Notes: generated from the sequence alone by a model not told the origin. Positions 1 to 8,308 are shown, counted from the first letter of the stretch. The stretch: 20,895 nucleotides of DNA from Novosphingobium sp. (GCA_030830245.1 JAURNJ010000151.1:1-20895), one strand, 5' to 3'. Numbers and translations: made by a program.

Positions 1-728
1 GTGGTCTTGCCGGTGCCCGAAAGACCGAAGAACACTGCGGTCCGGCCATCGGGGCCGACGTTCGCCGAACAATGCATCGGCATCACGCCACGTTCGGGCA
101 GGAGGAAGTTCAGGATGCCGAACACGCTCTTCTTCATTTCGCCGGCATAGGCAGTCCCGCCGATCAGGATCAGCTTTTCGGTGAAATTGACGGCGATGAT
201 GGTGTCGCCGCGGCTGCCGTGGCGCTCCGGATCAGCCTTGAAACTGGGCAGGTCGATGATCGTGTATTCGGGCGTGAACCCTTGCAGTTCCGCCGCCTCA
301 GGACGGACCAGCAAGGTGCGGATGAACAGGTTGTGCCAGGCCAGTTCGTTGATGACCCGCACATTCACGCGGTGCTCAGGCTGCGAACCGCCGAACAGGT
401 CGGCAACGTAGAGCTTGTCCTTGCCTGCCAGCGCGGCGAGGAAATCATCTTTCAGCGCGGCAAAATGCGCGGGTGTCATCGACACGTTGGTCTTGCCCCA
501 CCACACCGTGTTCTCGGTTGTCTCATCGCGAACGATGAACTTGTCCTTGGCCGAACGACCGGTGTGCTTGCCGGTCTTGACCACCAGCGGGCCATGCTTG
601 GCGAGCAGGCCTTCTCCGTTGCTGACCGCATGCTCGACCAGCGGCGCTGTGCCGAGATTGGCATGGATGATCGCCTTGGTTTCGATACCCTGGCGATCGA
701 GCGGGAAGCTCAGGGGGGCGCTGGTCAA
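1..728 (-). CDS. pckA: Phosphoenolpyruvate carboxykinase (ATP), 5' part of gene, truncated by window edge
   Basis: ATP-dependent PEP carboxykinase converts oxaloacetate plus ATP to PEP and CO2, the first committed step of gluconeogenesis in the cytosol. About 242 codons of the N-terminal part are present. They include the early KTGKHTGRSAKDKF block, the FGGSQPEHRVNVRV block, GGTAYAGEMKKSVFG, and finally the kinase P-loop GLSGTGKTT, which lies right at the window edge; the rest of the gene is outside. No ATG fits the N-terminus. A TTG at 726-728 preceded by AAGGAG seven bases upstream gives the family-like start (M)TSAPLSFPLDRQGIETK, so I take TTG as the start. The gene is divergent from chvI across about 207 bases. 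In other alphaproteobacteria pckA neighbours chvI and is reported to be under ChvI control; regulation here is inferred from that context. Confidence 0.95.
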   Translation of the reverse strand, partial: MTSAPLSFPLDRQGIETKAIIHANLGTAPLVEHAVSNGEGLLAKHGPLVVKTGKHTGRSAKDKFIVRDETTENTVWWGKTNVSMTPAHFAALKDDFLAALAGKDKLYVADLFGGSQPEHRVNVRVINELAWHNLFIRTLLVRPEAAELQGFTPEYTIIDLPSFKADPERHGSRGDTIIAVNFTEKLILIGGTAYAGEMKKSVFGILNFLLPERGVMPMHCSANVGPDGRTAVFFGLSGTGKT

Positions 729-935
729 AATGCTCTCCTTCGTGTGCCGAGCCGCGAATGCGGCGGCCCGCACCATAAATCGGCGAATGCTTTCAGAATC
801 GTGGTGCGCATAGTCGAGCAGGGGCGGATCGTCAATTTGCCGCGAATCCACTTCCCCCGATGCATTGGGCCATTTGCCCAAAGCCGGGAAACCTGCGTTG
901 TCAGGGACATTGCTGACCGCTAGTCAGGCACCGAC
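729..935. promoter_or_regulatory. Divergent intergenic region between pckA and chvI with a short inverted repeat
   Basis: These 207 bases must hold the promoters for pckA (minus) and the chvI-led operon (plus). A perfect inverted repeat, TTGGGC-N5-GCCCAA, lies at 865-881, about 55 bases before the chvI ATG. It could be an operator or a small hairpin in the chvI leader. I see no clear -35/-10 pair that I would assign. A role as an autoregulatory ChvI site is inference from the position only. Confidence 0.4.
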
Positions 936-1697
936 ATGGCAAGTGCTCCGAACGCGAACGATAGCAGCAGCGCAGCCGATCCTGACCGTCGGCGCACGAT
1001 TGCGCTCGTCGACGACGATCGCAACATCCTGACCACCCTTTCGATCCTGCTGCAGTCAGAAGGCTTTGCCACCCGACTCTACTCGGACGGTCACACCGCC
1101 CTGAACTCCTTGATCGAAAATCCGCCCGATCTGGCGATCTTCGACATCAAGATGCCGCGCATGAGCGGGCTGGAACTGCTGCAAAAGCTGCGCGACCGAT
1201 CGAGCCTGCCGGTCATATTCCTCACCAGCAAGGATGAGGAAATGGACGAGGCCCTCGGCCTCGCGCTTGGCGCAGACGATTACATTACAAAGCCCTTCAG
1301 CCAGCGCCTTCTGGTGGCGCGGATTCGCGCAATCCTGCGCCGCAGCGCATTGGCGCAAGCTACTCCGCCACCGTCGGACGAAGACGACCTGCCCGAACCG
1401 ATCGAACGCGGCAAACTGCGCATGGACCCGGCCCGCCACCTCGTGACCTGGCAAGGCAAACCTGTTGCCATCACCGTCACCGAGTTCCTGATCCTCGAAG
1501 CGCTGGCAACCCGCCCCGGTCTCGTGAAGAGCCGCAACCAGTTGATGGATGCCGCCTACAGCGAAGATGTGTTCATCGACGATCGAACCATCGACAGCCA
1601 CATCAAGCGCCTGCGCCGCAAGTTTCGCGCAGTCGACCCGCAATTTGCCGCGATCGAGACTCTCTATGGAGCGGGGTATTCTTTCCTCGATGACTGA
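936..1697 (+). CDS. chvI: ChvI-type response regulator (OmpR family)
   Basis: DNA-binding response regulator of the ChvG-ChvI two-component system, which in Rhizobiales controls envelope, acid-stress and central-carbon genes. The 253-residue product has an N-terminal receiver domain (about 21-135) with acidic pocket D26-D28, phosphoacceptor D70 in the IFDIKMP motif, T97 and K119 (ITKP). An OmpR-type winged helix follows (about 151-253) with [11 protein letters not shown] and the [16 protein letters not shown] recognition-helix region, ending in GAGYSF. The first 20 residues are a low-complexity Ser/Ala/Asp leader. The ATG at 936 has only a weak CAGG-like ribosome site. The stop overlaps the start of chvG by 8 bases, so the two are translationally coupled. 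Identification rests on domain order plus the pckA/chvG/hprK context. Confidence 0.93.
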   Translation: MASAPNANDSSSAADPDRRRTIALVDDDRNILTTLSILLQSEGFATRLYSDGHTALNSLIENPPDLAIFDIKMPRMSGLELLQKLRDRSSLPVIFLTSKDEEMDEALGLALGADDYITKPFSQRLLVARIRAILRRSALAQATPPPSDEDDLPEPIERGKLRMDPARHLVTWQGKPVAITVTEFLILEALATRPGLVKSRNQLMDAAYSEDVFIDDRTIDSHIKRLRRKFRAVDPQFAAIETLYGAGYSFLDD

Positions 1698-3252
1698 GCG
1701 GCGCGCATCGTGGGACAGACCCGGAGGCAAATGGCCCTGGCGCACTTCGCTGACCGCCCGCATCCTGGCCGTCAACATCATCGCCCTCGCGCTGCTGGCG
1801 GGTAGCCTATTCTATATCGATTCGTACCGCAGGGAATTGATTGGCGAACGCTTCATCCTTGCCACTGCCGAGGCGCAGATTGCCGCGGAGGCACTGGCCA
1901 GCAGCCGACCTGAGGATGTTGGCGAGCGGCTCGTGCGGATCGGGGCCGGACAGGGCTTGCGGCTGCGGCTATACGATGCCGAAGGCAAGCTGATAGCCGA
2001 TACCTTCGAATTGGACGAGCCGAGCTTTCGTTTCGTCGATCCCGAAGGCGAGGACTGGTTGCAGGATACTGCCCGGCTGCTCGATCGGGGAATGGATTAC
2101 GTGCTCGGTGCCCCGGTCATCCCCGCCTATGCCGACCCCGAGGATACCGGCTCCTCTCATTGGCCGGAAATCGCCGAGGCAGTGGCGAGCAATTCCACAG
2201 TCATTGTGCAGCGCCGCGCGCCGGACGAAACCCCTGTAATCAACGCGGCGACCCCGATCGGCGACAAGGGCGCCGTACTGATGACCACACGCAATGCGCG
2301 GGACATCACCCAGAACTTGCGGGATGCGCGCCAGACGCTCGCGATTGTTGTCGGCACGGCGTTGATTATTTCGGTGCTGCTTTCCCTGTTTCTGGCCCGC
2401 ACCATCGTTCAGCCGCTGCGAACCCTGGTGCGAGCGGCTGTGCGCGTGCGCTCGGGCCGGGACCGCCAGGTCGAGGTGCCTCGCCTGCCAGACCGGCGCG
2501 ACGAAATCGGTCTCTTGGCACGGGCCATCTCCGACATGACCGCTGCGCTGCGACAGCGCATCGATGCCGTCGAGAGCTTCGCGGCTGATGTCTCGCACGA
2601 ACTCAAAAATCCACTCACCTCGCTACGCTCCGCAATCGAGACCCTGCCCCGTGTCGAAGAGCCCGAACTTCGCGAGAAGCTGCTCGCGGTCGCGCGGCAG
2701 GATGTCGGACGGATCGACCGGCTCATTACCGAGATCGCCGACGCGAGCCGCATCGATGCAGAATTGAGCCGCACCGACTTCGAACAGGTCGATGTGCCCG
2801 GCTTGCTGCGCGCACTTGTCGCAGAACGCGAAAGCCGTGGGGTAAATGGCGCAGGCGGCGTCGTCGTCAGATCGAGCGTGGACAATCCGGTTGCCCCGGG
2901 CGATCCCTCGCGGTTGGAGCGGGTATTCCACAACCTGCTCGATAACGCCGTCTCGTTCTCGCCCCGTGACGCCACCATCGAGATCGACATTTCGCGACAT
3001 GGCGGCATGCTGGAAATCGCCGTATCCGACCACGGCCCCGGCATTCCCGGCACCGCGCGCGAGCGGGTTTTCGAGCGTTTTCATTCGTTGCGCCCGGCAG
3101 GCGAGGAGTTTGGCGAGCACAGCGGCCTTGGCCTTGCGATTGCCCGCACGATTGTCGAGGCGCACTCCGGCACGCTGACCGCCACCGGACGCAGTGACGG
3201 CCGCAGCGGCGCGCGGCTTGTCGTCTCATTGCCGGCATGGAGCGAGGAATGA
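1690..3252 (+). CDS. chvG: ChvG-type membrane sensor histidine kinase
   Basis: Inner-membrane histidine kinase partner of ChvI. I start it at the ATG overlapping the chvI stop ([11 protein letters not shown]), giving 520 residues; an upstream in-frame ATG at 1549 lies wholly inside chvI and is not needed. Domains in order: a cytoplasmic N-terminus; a first transmembrane helix at about 22-43; a periplasmic sensor region of roughly 180 residues rich in acidic residues; a second transmembrane helix ([19 protein letters not shown]); a HAMP linker ([14 protein letters not shown]); a DHp helix with phosphoacceptor H303 in [13 protein letters not shown]; and a HATPase domain with the N box ([11 protein letters not shown]), DHGPGIP and GLGLAIART. 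The stop overlaps the hprK start as ATGA, which continues the operon. Confidence 0.94.
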   Translation: MTERRASWDRPGGKWPWRTSLTARILAVNIIALALLAGSLFYIDSYRRELIGERFILATAEAQIAAEALASSRPEDVGERLVRIGAGQGLRLRLYDAEGKLIADTFELDEPSFRFVDPEGEDWLQDTARLLDRGMDYVLGAPVIPAYADPEDTGSSHWPEIAEAVASNSTVIVQRRAPDETPVINAATPIGDKGAVLMTTRNARDITQNLRDARQTLAIVVGTALIISVLLSLFLARTIVQPLRTLVRAAVRVRSGRDRQVEVPRLPDRRDEIGLLARAISDMTAALRQRIDAVESFAADVSHELKNPLTSLRSAIETLPRVEEPELREKLLAVARQDVGRIDRLITEIADASRIDAELSRTDFEQVDVPGLLRALVAERESRGVNGAGGVVVRSSVDNPVAPGDPSRLERVFHNLLDNAVSFSPRDATIEIDISRHGGMLEIAVSDHGPGIPGTARERVFERFHSLRPAGEEFGEHSGLGLAIARTIVEAHSGTLTATGRSDGRSGARLVVSLPAWSEE

Positions 3253-3674
3253 TGCAGCCGCATCAGGCCACGGCAGTCGAAGTAGGTGGCCGGGCGGTGC
3301 TGATCGAAGGGCCGCCGGGAATCGGCAAATCGAGCCTGGCCCTCGCCCTGATCGATCGCGGCGCGCGCCTGATCGGCGATGACGGCGTGATGCTGGAGGC
3401 GCGGGCGGGCAGATTGATTGCCTCGCCTCACCCGAATACGCGCGGTTTGCTGGAAGTTCGCAACCTCGGGCTGATCGAGATGCCCGTGCGCGAGGATGCG
3501 GCGGTTGCGCTGGTGATCTCGCTCGACAGACAAGCGCCGCGTTTCATCGAAGCTGGGCAATCCGTCGAACTGTGCGGCATTGCATTGCCGCTCATTGCCA
3601 TGTGGTCTGACAGCCCGGTGCTCGCGATCCGGGCAGAAATCGCGCTGGAACGCTTTGGTTTGCCCGAAAGCTGA
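3249..3674 (+). CDS. hprK: HPr kinase/phosphorylase, short alphaproteobacterial form
   Basis: HprK phosphorylates (and can dephosphorylate) HPr on a regulatory serine. At 141 residues it consists only of the catalytic C-terminal half of the Gram-positive enzyme, as is usual in alphaproteobacteria; the N-terminal domain of the Bacillus protein is absent. The P-loop GPPGIGKSS occupies residues 21-29, and the LIGDDG motif (D44, D45) follows. Several starts are possible (ATG at 3237, 3249 and 3252). I chose 3249 because GGAG lies six bases upstream and the ATG overlaps the chvG stop as ATGA. The operon also encodes its expected substrate HPr (5124-5402), whose S50 is the candidate target. Confidence 0.92.
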   Translation: MMQPHQATAVEVGGRAVLIEGPPGIGKSSLALALIDRGARLIGDDGVMLEARAGRLIASPHPNTRGLLEVRNLGLIEMPVREDAAVALVISLDRQAPRFIEAGQSVELCGIALPLIAMWSDSPVLAIRAEIALERFGLPES

Positions 3675-3743
3675 GTGCTGCAAGGGGACAATGTGCACGT
3701 CACCCTTCCATTTGTGGCGCCGCACGCCCATGTCATCTATGCC

Positions 3744-4667
3744 ATGAGCAATGAGTCGGCCACAGCTGATCAAAGGCAGCGCCTGTTGCTCGTCACCGGG
3801 CTGCTCGGCGCAGGCAAGACAACCGCGCTCAAGGTGCTCGAAGACCTGGGCTGGGAAACTATCGACAACTTCCCGATCCGCCTGCTCGACCGGCTGATCG
3901 ACGTGCCCAAGCCCGCCACTCTACCCGCCCCACTTGCCATCGGCTTCGATTGCCGCACGCGCGGGTTCAATCCGCGCGCGATCATCGCGCAGGTCAAGGC
4001 GCTTTCCGAGCGCCGCGATCTGGAGCTGACCACGCTGTTCCTTGATTGCAGCAGTGCCGAGCTGGAACGTCGCTACAATGAGACCCGCCGTCGCCACCCG
4101 CTCGCCGCCGACATGCCGGCAACCGCCGGCATCAGGGCCGAACGCGAGTTGCTCGAGCCGCTGCGGCGCTGGGCAGACCTGCTTACCGATACCTCCCAGT
4201 TCAATGCAAATGCGCTCCAGCAAGTCGTGCGCGAACGCTTCGCTCCCGATGAGGGCCACGAACTGACCCTGACCATATCCAGCTTTGGCTTCGCGCGCGG
4301 CATGCCGCCGGTTGCCGATCTGGTTTTCGACATGCGTTTTCTGGATAACCCGCACTGGGCAGACGATTTGCGCGAGCAGACGGGCCTCGATCCGGCGGTG
4401 GGCGATTACATCCGGCAGGATCCGGCTTTTGCAGAGGCATTCGAACGCATTAGCGGGCTGATCACCATGCTGCTGCCGCGCTATCGGGCACAAGGCAAGG
4501 CCTATGTCCATGTTGCTTTCGGCTGCACGGGCGGGCGCCATCGCTCGGTTTTTATGGCCGAGCAGGTCGCCTTGGCCTTGCGCCAATCCGGTTTTTCGCC
4601 CACATTGCTGCATCGCAACCTGGGCTCACGGGCTGCCGACCTTCTCGAAGGGGGGCATTTCCGGTGA
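3744..4667 (+). CDS. rapZ: RapZ-like nucleotide-binding protein (YvcJ/RapZ family)
   Basis: This protein belongs to the RapZ/YvcJ family of P-loop ATP/GTP-binding proteins. In E. coli, RapZ is an RNA-binding adaptor for small-RNA decay in amino-sugar control; the role in alphaproteobacteria is not established. With start MSNESATADQ at 3744 it has 307 residues. The Walker A motif is GLLGAGKTT (19-27), followed by ALKVLEDLGWETIDNFP and, in the second half, SFGFARGMP, ADLVFDMRFLDNPHW and the family signature GCTGGRHRSV. The start is uncertain. ATG 3744 has no visible ribosome site, whereas an in-frame GTG at 3693 has AAGGGG five bases upstream and would add 17 residues. The reading frame is open from 3675. 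Its position between hprK and the EIIA gene is typical of PTS-linked clusters. Confidence 0.9.
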   Translation: MSNESATADQRQRLLLVTGLLGAGKTTALKVLEDLGWETIDNFPIRLLDRLIDVPKPATLPAPLAIGFDCRTRGFNPRAIIAQVKALSERRDLELTTLFLDCSSAELERRYNETRRRHPLAADMPATAGIRAERELLEPLRRWADLLTDTSQFNANALQQVVRERFAPDEGHELTLTISSFGFARGMPPVADLVFDMRFLDNPHWADDLREQTGLDPAVGDYIRQDPAFAEAFERISGLITMLLPRYRAQGKAYVHVAFGCTGGRHRSVFMAEQVALALRQSGFSPTLLHRNLGSRAADLLEGGHFR

Positions 4668-4722
4668 AGACGAACAACCCCTCCAGGGCGGTGTCGCAGG
4701 AATTTCGGAGCATGACCCCCGC

Positions 4723-5127
4723 ATGATCGGAATGGTGCTGGTTACCCACGGCAGGCTTGCCGAGGAGTTCGTCAACGCGATGGAACATGTCGTCGGTCAC
4801 CAGGACGCGGTGGCGACGATCTGCATTGGCCCGAGCGACGACATGGAGATGCGCCGCAAGGAAATCTCCAAGGCAATCGCCCAGGTCAACTCCGGCGAAG
4901 GCGCGGTCGTGCTGACCGACCTGTTCGGCGGCACCCCGTCCAACCTCGCGATCTCGCTCATGCGCGCCGGCGAGGTGGAGGTAATCGCCGGAATCAACCT
5001 GCCCATGCTGATCCGTCTGGCCAAGGCGCGCAATTGCATGGGCGTTCGCGAGGCTGCCAAAGCAGCACGCGATGCCGGACGGAACTACATCACCGTTGCG
5101 TCGGAATATCTGGGACAGGACGCTTGA
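4723..5127 (+). CDS. manX: Mannose-family PTS EIIA protein
   Basis: This is a stand-alone EIIA domain of the PTS mannose family, 134 residues, presumed to accept phosphate from HPr. Alphaproteobacteria generally use this regulatory chain without a sugar permease, and no EIIB/C/D gene is present here. The N-terminus MIGMVLVTHGRLA carries the candidate phosphohistidine H9. The motif VVLTDLFGGTPSN and the segment GINLPMLIRLAKAR are characteristic of the fold. No upstream in-frame start with family-like sequence exists, so ATG 4723 is used; CGGAG lies somewhat far (12 bases) upstream. The stop overlaps the TTG start of the HPr gene. The symbol follows usage in rhizobia and is not certain. Confidence 0.92.
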   Translation: MIGMVLVTHGRLAEEFVNAMEHVVGHQDAVATICIGPSDDMEMRRKEISKAIAQVNSGEGAVVLTDLFGGTPSNLAISLMRAGEVEVIAGINLPMLIRLAKARNCMGVREAAKAARDAGRNYITVASEYLGQDA

Positions 5128-5402
5128 ACCCTTTTTGCGAGCGCGTGACGATCGTTAACGAGCGGGGGCTGCACGCGCGTGCCAGCGCCCAGTTCGTGAA
5201 TCTCGTAACCGCGAATTACGAGCATCTGAAAATCACCGTTAGAAAGGATAGCGCCGAAGCCGCAGGCGGATCGATACTTGGCCTGATGATGCTTGGCGCT
5301 GCGCGCGGCGACGAGATCGAGATCTGCGTGGAGGGAGACGGAGCCGAGGCGGCGCTCGAAAATCTCGTGGGGCTGGTGCGCGGCGGCTTCGGCGAGCCGT
5401 GA
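5124..5402 (+). CDS. ptsO: HPr phosphocarrier protein of the regulatory PTS
   Basis: HPr carries phosphate from EI (encoded elsewhere) to EIIA and is the substrate of HprK. The product is 92 residues with catalytic H17 in the motif NERGLHARAS and a candidate regulatory S50 in AGGSILGLMML, matching Ser46 of classical HPr. The start appears to be a TTG that overlaps the EIIA stop as TTGA (5124-5127), with AGGA close upstream. An in-frame GTG at 5145 would remove seven residues but has a poorer ribosome site. The gene ends the run of PTS-regulatory genes that begins at hprK. Kinase, substrate and acceptor are all encoded together, which supports their acting as one circuit. Confidence 0.93.
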   Translation: MNPFCERVTIVNERGLHARASAQFVNLVTANYEHLKITVRKDSAEAAGGSILGLMMLGAARGDEIEICVEGDGAEAALENLVGLVRGGFGEP

Positions 5403-5409
5403 TGAACCG

Positions 5410-6231
5410 TTGACGCATCGTCGTTCAATCACGGGTTTTTCCAACCCTCTGGTCAAGTTCCTGCGCTCGCTGCGCGACAAGAAGCACCGCAAGCGCGAGG
5501 GCAAATTCATTGCCGAAGGACTGCGCCTGCTGACCGACGCACGGCTGTCCGGCTTGCTGCCCGAAATGCTGGTCATGTCCAGCGGGCGCGAGGACCACCC
5601 GCTGCTCGATGAACTGGAACGTGCGGTCTCGGACGCCGGCGGCGACGTGATCGAGATGAGCGAGGATGTGCTCGCCAAGGTCACCGGCAAGGAAAATCCG
5701 CAGGCCGTTGCCGGGGTCTTTGCCGAATTCGACACCGCACTGGCGTCACTGGATCGCAACGCCGCGCCAATCTGGCTGGTCGCACATGCCATGCGCGATC
5801 CGGGCAATCTCGGCACCATGCTGCGTACCGGCGATGCGGTGGGCGCTGGCGGGCTGATCCTGCTCGATGACTGCGCCGATCCATTTTCGGTCCAGTCCGT
5901 GCGCGCAAGCATGGGCGCAATCTTTACCCAGCGCATCGCGCGGGCAAGCTGGAGCGAGTTCATTGCGTGGTTGCGCGCGGGCGAAGGCCAACTGGTCGCA
6001 GCCTCGCTGCGCGATGCGACCGATTATCGCAGCGCGCCCTATCGCGCTCCGTGCTTCCTGCTGGTCGGCAACGAATCGCAGGGGCTTCCCCAAGCCCTCG
6101 AGGATGCGTGCGATCTTCGCGTCACCATTCCGATGCGTGGCCGGGCAGACAGCCTCAACGCCGCAATTGCCGGGGCAGTTCTGGCCTATGAGGCCCTGGC
6201 CGCCCTCACTCCCCCGCCACGAACGAAGTGA
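5410..6231 (+). CDS. TrmH/SpoU-family RNA 2'-O-methyltransferase
   Basis: This is an SAM-dependent RNA ribose methyltransferase of the SpoU superfamily; whether it acts on rRNA or tRNA cannot be told from sequence. Taken from TTG 5410 it has 273 residues. The N-terminal substrate-binding domain (about 1-105) begins SNPLVKFLRSLRDKKHRKREGKF. The catalytic trefoil-knot domain has motif 1 (AMRDPGNLGTMLRT, 127-140, including R139), VRASMGAIF (164-172), motif 2 (LLVGNESQGLP, 217-227) and motif 3 (IPMRGRADSLNAAIA, 240-254). The more usual SLNV is SLNA here. No ATG or GTG is in frame near the conserved N-terminus, and the TTG lies just 8 bases after HPr, so it is probably co-transcribed. The 3' end overlaps the converging gene by 26 bases. 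Confidence 0.9.
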   Translation: MTHRRSITGFSNPLVKFLRSLRDKKHRKREGKFIAEGLRLLTDARLSGLLPEMLVMSSGREDHPLLDELERAVSDAGGDVIEMSEDVLAKVTGKENPQAVAGVFAEFDTALASLDRNAAPIWLVAHAMRDPGNLGTMLRTGDAVGAGGLILLDDCADPFSVQSVRASMGAIFTQRIARASWSEFIAWLRAGEGQLVAASLRDATDYRSAPYRAPCFLLVGNESQGLPQALEDACDLRVTIPMRGRADSLNAAIAGAVLAYEALAALTPPPRTK

Positions 6232-6865
6232 TCCGCCACTCTCCACCCTGTTTTTCGGCACGCAGCCGGTAATCGAGCGGCGAGCGCAGGTCCTTTAGCC
6301 GGATGTAGCCTTCCCAATCGCTGTCGATCACCGCGATCTGCGCCCAGCCCGGATCGGGCACTTCCACTTCGTAGATGTGAATCAGTTGCCAGTTGAGCAC
6401 CTTGCGCACGTTCGCAGAGCGCATGGGCCGCTCGCGCATCGGCACGGCGCTGCCAAGCGTGACATTGGTAGAGAACGGATCGGTGTCGCCCATATCCTGG
6501 TTGAAAAACCAGGGCATTACCAAAGCCGCATTGTCCTCGTCCCAGGCGCAGCCGAGCACCATTAGCCGGTCAAGCTCACGCCATTTCTTGCTGCCGGGCT
6601 TCAGCATGTCAAGAACCGCTTCGCGCCCGCCACCACCACCGAAATCGAGCATGATCTCAGATGAGGTAAGATCGGCGAATGCCTTGGCATCGCGCGCTTT
6701 TACCGCTGACTGCAACTTTGCGAGAAACTCGGCTCCGCCAGGCTTGGCCGAACATTCGTCGCGCGGCGCATACTGGCCCGGTGCATTGGGAGGAACCGCG
6801 AAGGACGCGTGGGCCGGTGCTGAAAGAGCCAGCGCAATCGCGCAGACGAAAGGTGTTTTCCTCAA
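6206..6865 (-). CDS. Exported protein of unknown function
   Basis: Hypothetical protein of 219 residues. It has a clear signal peptide: a basic start MRKT, a hydrophobic core, then an AHA cleavage site after about residue 20, so it is probably periplasmic. A helical segment (about 43-70) is followed by an unusual GGGGG run. The C-terminal third, with IAVIDSDWEGYIRLKDLRSP, looks like a small SH3-like beta fold, but I do not recognise a named family with confidence. The start is a TTG overlapping the rmuC stop as TTGA (6862-6865), with GGAG eight bases upstream, so translation is likely coupled to rmuC. The 3' end overlaps the converging methyltransferase by 26 bases, so any terminator lies within coding sequence. 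Confidence 0.8.
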   Translation of the reverse strand: MRKTPFVCAIALALSAPAHASFAVPPNAPGQYAPRDECSAKPGGAEFLAKLQSAVKARDAKAFADLTSSEIMLDFGGGGGREAVLDMLKPGSKKWRELDRLMVLGCAWDEDNAALVMPWFFNQDMGDTDPFSTNVTLGSAVPMRERPMRSANVRKVLNWQLIHIYEVEVPDPGWAQIAVIDSDWEGYIRLKDLRSPLDYRLRAEKQGGEWRITSFVAGE

Positions 6866-8265
6866 GCCTGTGACTCCGTTTCGACTTCCGTTCCGCTATC
6901 GACAATATCGCCCGCATTGTAGCGTGGCGCCGCCTCGATCTGGGGCACGTCCTCGATCTCGCGCTTGCCGATCTCGATTCCCTTGTCCTTGAGGCGCCTG
7001 CCGGCAGACAGCACGTTACGTTCAAAACTGCCGACGAACTTGTTGTAGTTGCTGACCGCCGTTTCAAGCCCCCCGCCGACGCGGCGAAGATGCTCTGCCG
7101 CCACGGCGAGCCGGTCGTACAATTCGGCACCCGCCTTGCCGATTTCCACCGCCTCGCGCGCGATCTGGTCCTGCCGCCACACCTGCGCCACTGTTCGCGC
7201 GATGGCGACAAGGTTGGTCGGGGTCGCCAGCAGAACCTTGTTGCGAAACGCGAAATCCCACAGTTCCGGATCGTGTTCGAGCGCAGCAGCGACGAAATGC
7301 TCGCCAGGGACGAACATCACCACATAGTCAGGCGCTTCGTCGAACTGGCTCTGGTAGCTTTTCGCGCCAAGCGTTTGCACATGGCTGCGCATCGATTTGG
7401 CGTGAAGGTCAAGATGGCGCAGGCGCTCCTCGTCGCTGTCGGCTTCGAAGGCGGCCTGATAGGCATTCAAGGAAACCTTTGCGTCGATCACCAGCTTTTT
7501 CTGGCCCGGCACATTGACGATGGCGTCCGGGCGCAGACGACCGTCATCGGTGTGCATCGAGTGTTCCAGAATGAAATCGGTGTGCTGCGAGAGGCCGCAC
7601 TGTTCGAGCACGTTCTGCAAGGCCCGCTCGCCCCACCGGCCGCGCGCCTTGGGCGCATTGGTCAGCGAATTGCCCAGCCGCTGCGCTTCGCGCCGCACCT
7701 GCTCCTGCCCATCGCGCATCGACTGGATGAGGCCGGAAAGCTGGCCGAAAGCGTCAACGCGTTGCTTTTCGAGGTTTGTAACCTGATCCTCGTAGCTCTT
7801 CAGCCGTTCGCCCACCGGCGCGAGCAGGGCCTTGATCTTCTCCTCGGACTGCTTCTCGGCATGGCCGAAGCTCTCCTTGGCCCGCGCGAGAAAGGCATCC
7901 TGCGCCTTGGACAAAACGGCATGGCCGGTATTCTGGAATTCACGCAGCAGTTCCTCGCGCGCTTCGACTAGCAGCTTCTTCTGTTCCTCGAAATGGGCGG
8001 CATTGGCCTTGAGCGTCGCCAGTTCGGCTGACACGCCTACCAGCTGCGCCGACAGGGAATCGGCCTGCTCGGCCTTGACCGATGCTGCCGAAAGCTCGGT
8101 GATCGCGCGCCGGAATTTCTGGTCGAGATCGCGCGCCTCTCCGTCGCGCACCAGAAATCGCTGACGCAGGTCCGCAGCCGGGCGCGAACCGAAAAACCAG
8201 CCCAAAAGCAATCCAAATGTAAAACCAATGATGATCGCAAATATAGTGACTTGTGCAGGTTCCAT
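6862..8265 (-). CDS. rmuC: RmuC-family protein (DNA recombination)
   Basis: RmuC proteins are predicted nuclease-like factors that limit recombination at inverted repeats in E. coli; their biochemical activity is not firmly established. The 467-residue product begins with a membrane anchor (about 7-26, FAIIIGFTFGLLLGWFFG). A long coiled-coil stretch follows (about 30-200). The RmuC core domain starts at ARGRWGERALQNVLEQ (about 207-222). Candidate catalytic residues of the PD-(D/E)XK type are D247 (RPDAIV) and D261/K263 (VIDAK). Typical later blocks YVVMFVPGE and NKVLLATPTNLVAIARTVA are present. The ATG at 8265 has no strong ribosome site. It is the first gene of a two-gene unit with the exported protein downstream. 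Confidence 0.92.
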   Translation of the reverse strand: MEPAQVTIFAIIIGFTFGLLLGWFFGSRPAADLRQRFLVRDGEARDLDQKFRRAITELSAASVKAEQADSLSAQLVGVSAELATLKANAAHFEEQKKLLVEAREELLREFQNTGHAVLSKAQDAFLARAKESFGHAEKQSEEKIKALLAPVGERLKSYEDQVTNLEKQRVDAFGQLSGLIQSMRDGQEQVRREAQRLGNSLTNAPKARGRWGERALQNVLEQCGLSQHTDFILEHSMHTDDGRLRPDAIVNVPGQKKLVIDAKVSLNAYQAAFEADSDEERLRHLDLHAKSMRSHVQTLGAKSYQSQFDEAPDYVVMFVPGEHFVAAALEHDPELWDFAFRNKVLLATPTNLVAIARTVAQVWRQDQIAREAVEIGKAGAELYDRLAVAAEHLRRVGGGLETAVSNYNKFVGSFERNVLSAGRRLKDKGIEIGKREIEDVPQIEAAPRYNAGDIVDSGTEVETESQA

Positions 8266-8290
8266 GTTCGTATCGCAGGGAACTTAGGTA

Positions 8291-8308
8291 TGCGAGCTAA
8301 TGCTCGCA
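8291..8308. repeat. Perfect inverted repeat between small ORF and rmuC
   Basis: TGCGAGC-TAAT-GCTCGCA is a perfect 7-base stem with a 4-base loop. It covers the stop codon of the small minus-strand ORF and lies 26 bases upstream of the rmuC start. It may act as an operator for rmuC or as a weak terminator or RNA hairpin after the small ORF. No U-rich tract follows on either strand, so a classical intrinsic terminator is not supported. Confidence 0.45.

Noticed and set aside
72..923. Long plus-strand ORF (283 codons) opposite pckA
   Set aside because: It is antisense to a clear pckA frame with full motif matches; its own product has no recognisable domain.
1056..1781. Minus-strand 241-codon ORF under chvI/chvG
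   Set aside because: Shadow of high-GC coding sequence; chvI motifs on the plus strand are decisive.
5085..5963. Minus-strand 292-codon ORF under HPr and the methyltransferase
   Set aside because: Low-complexity Ser/Arg product, antisense to two well-supported genes.
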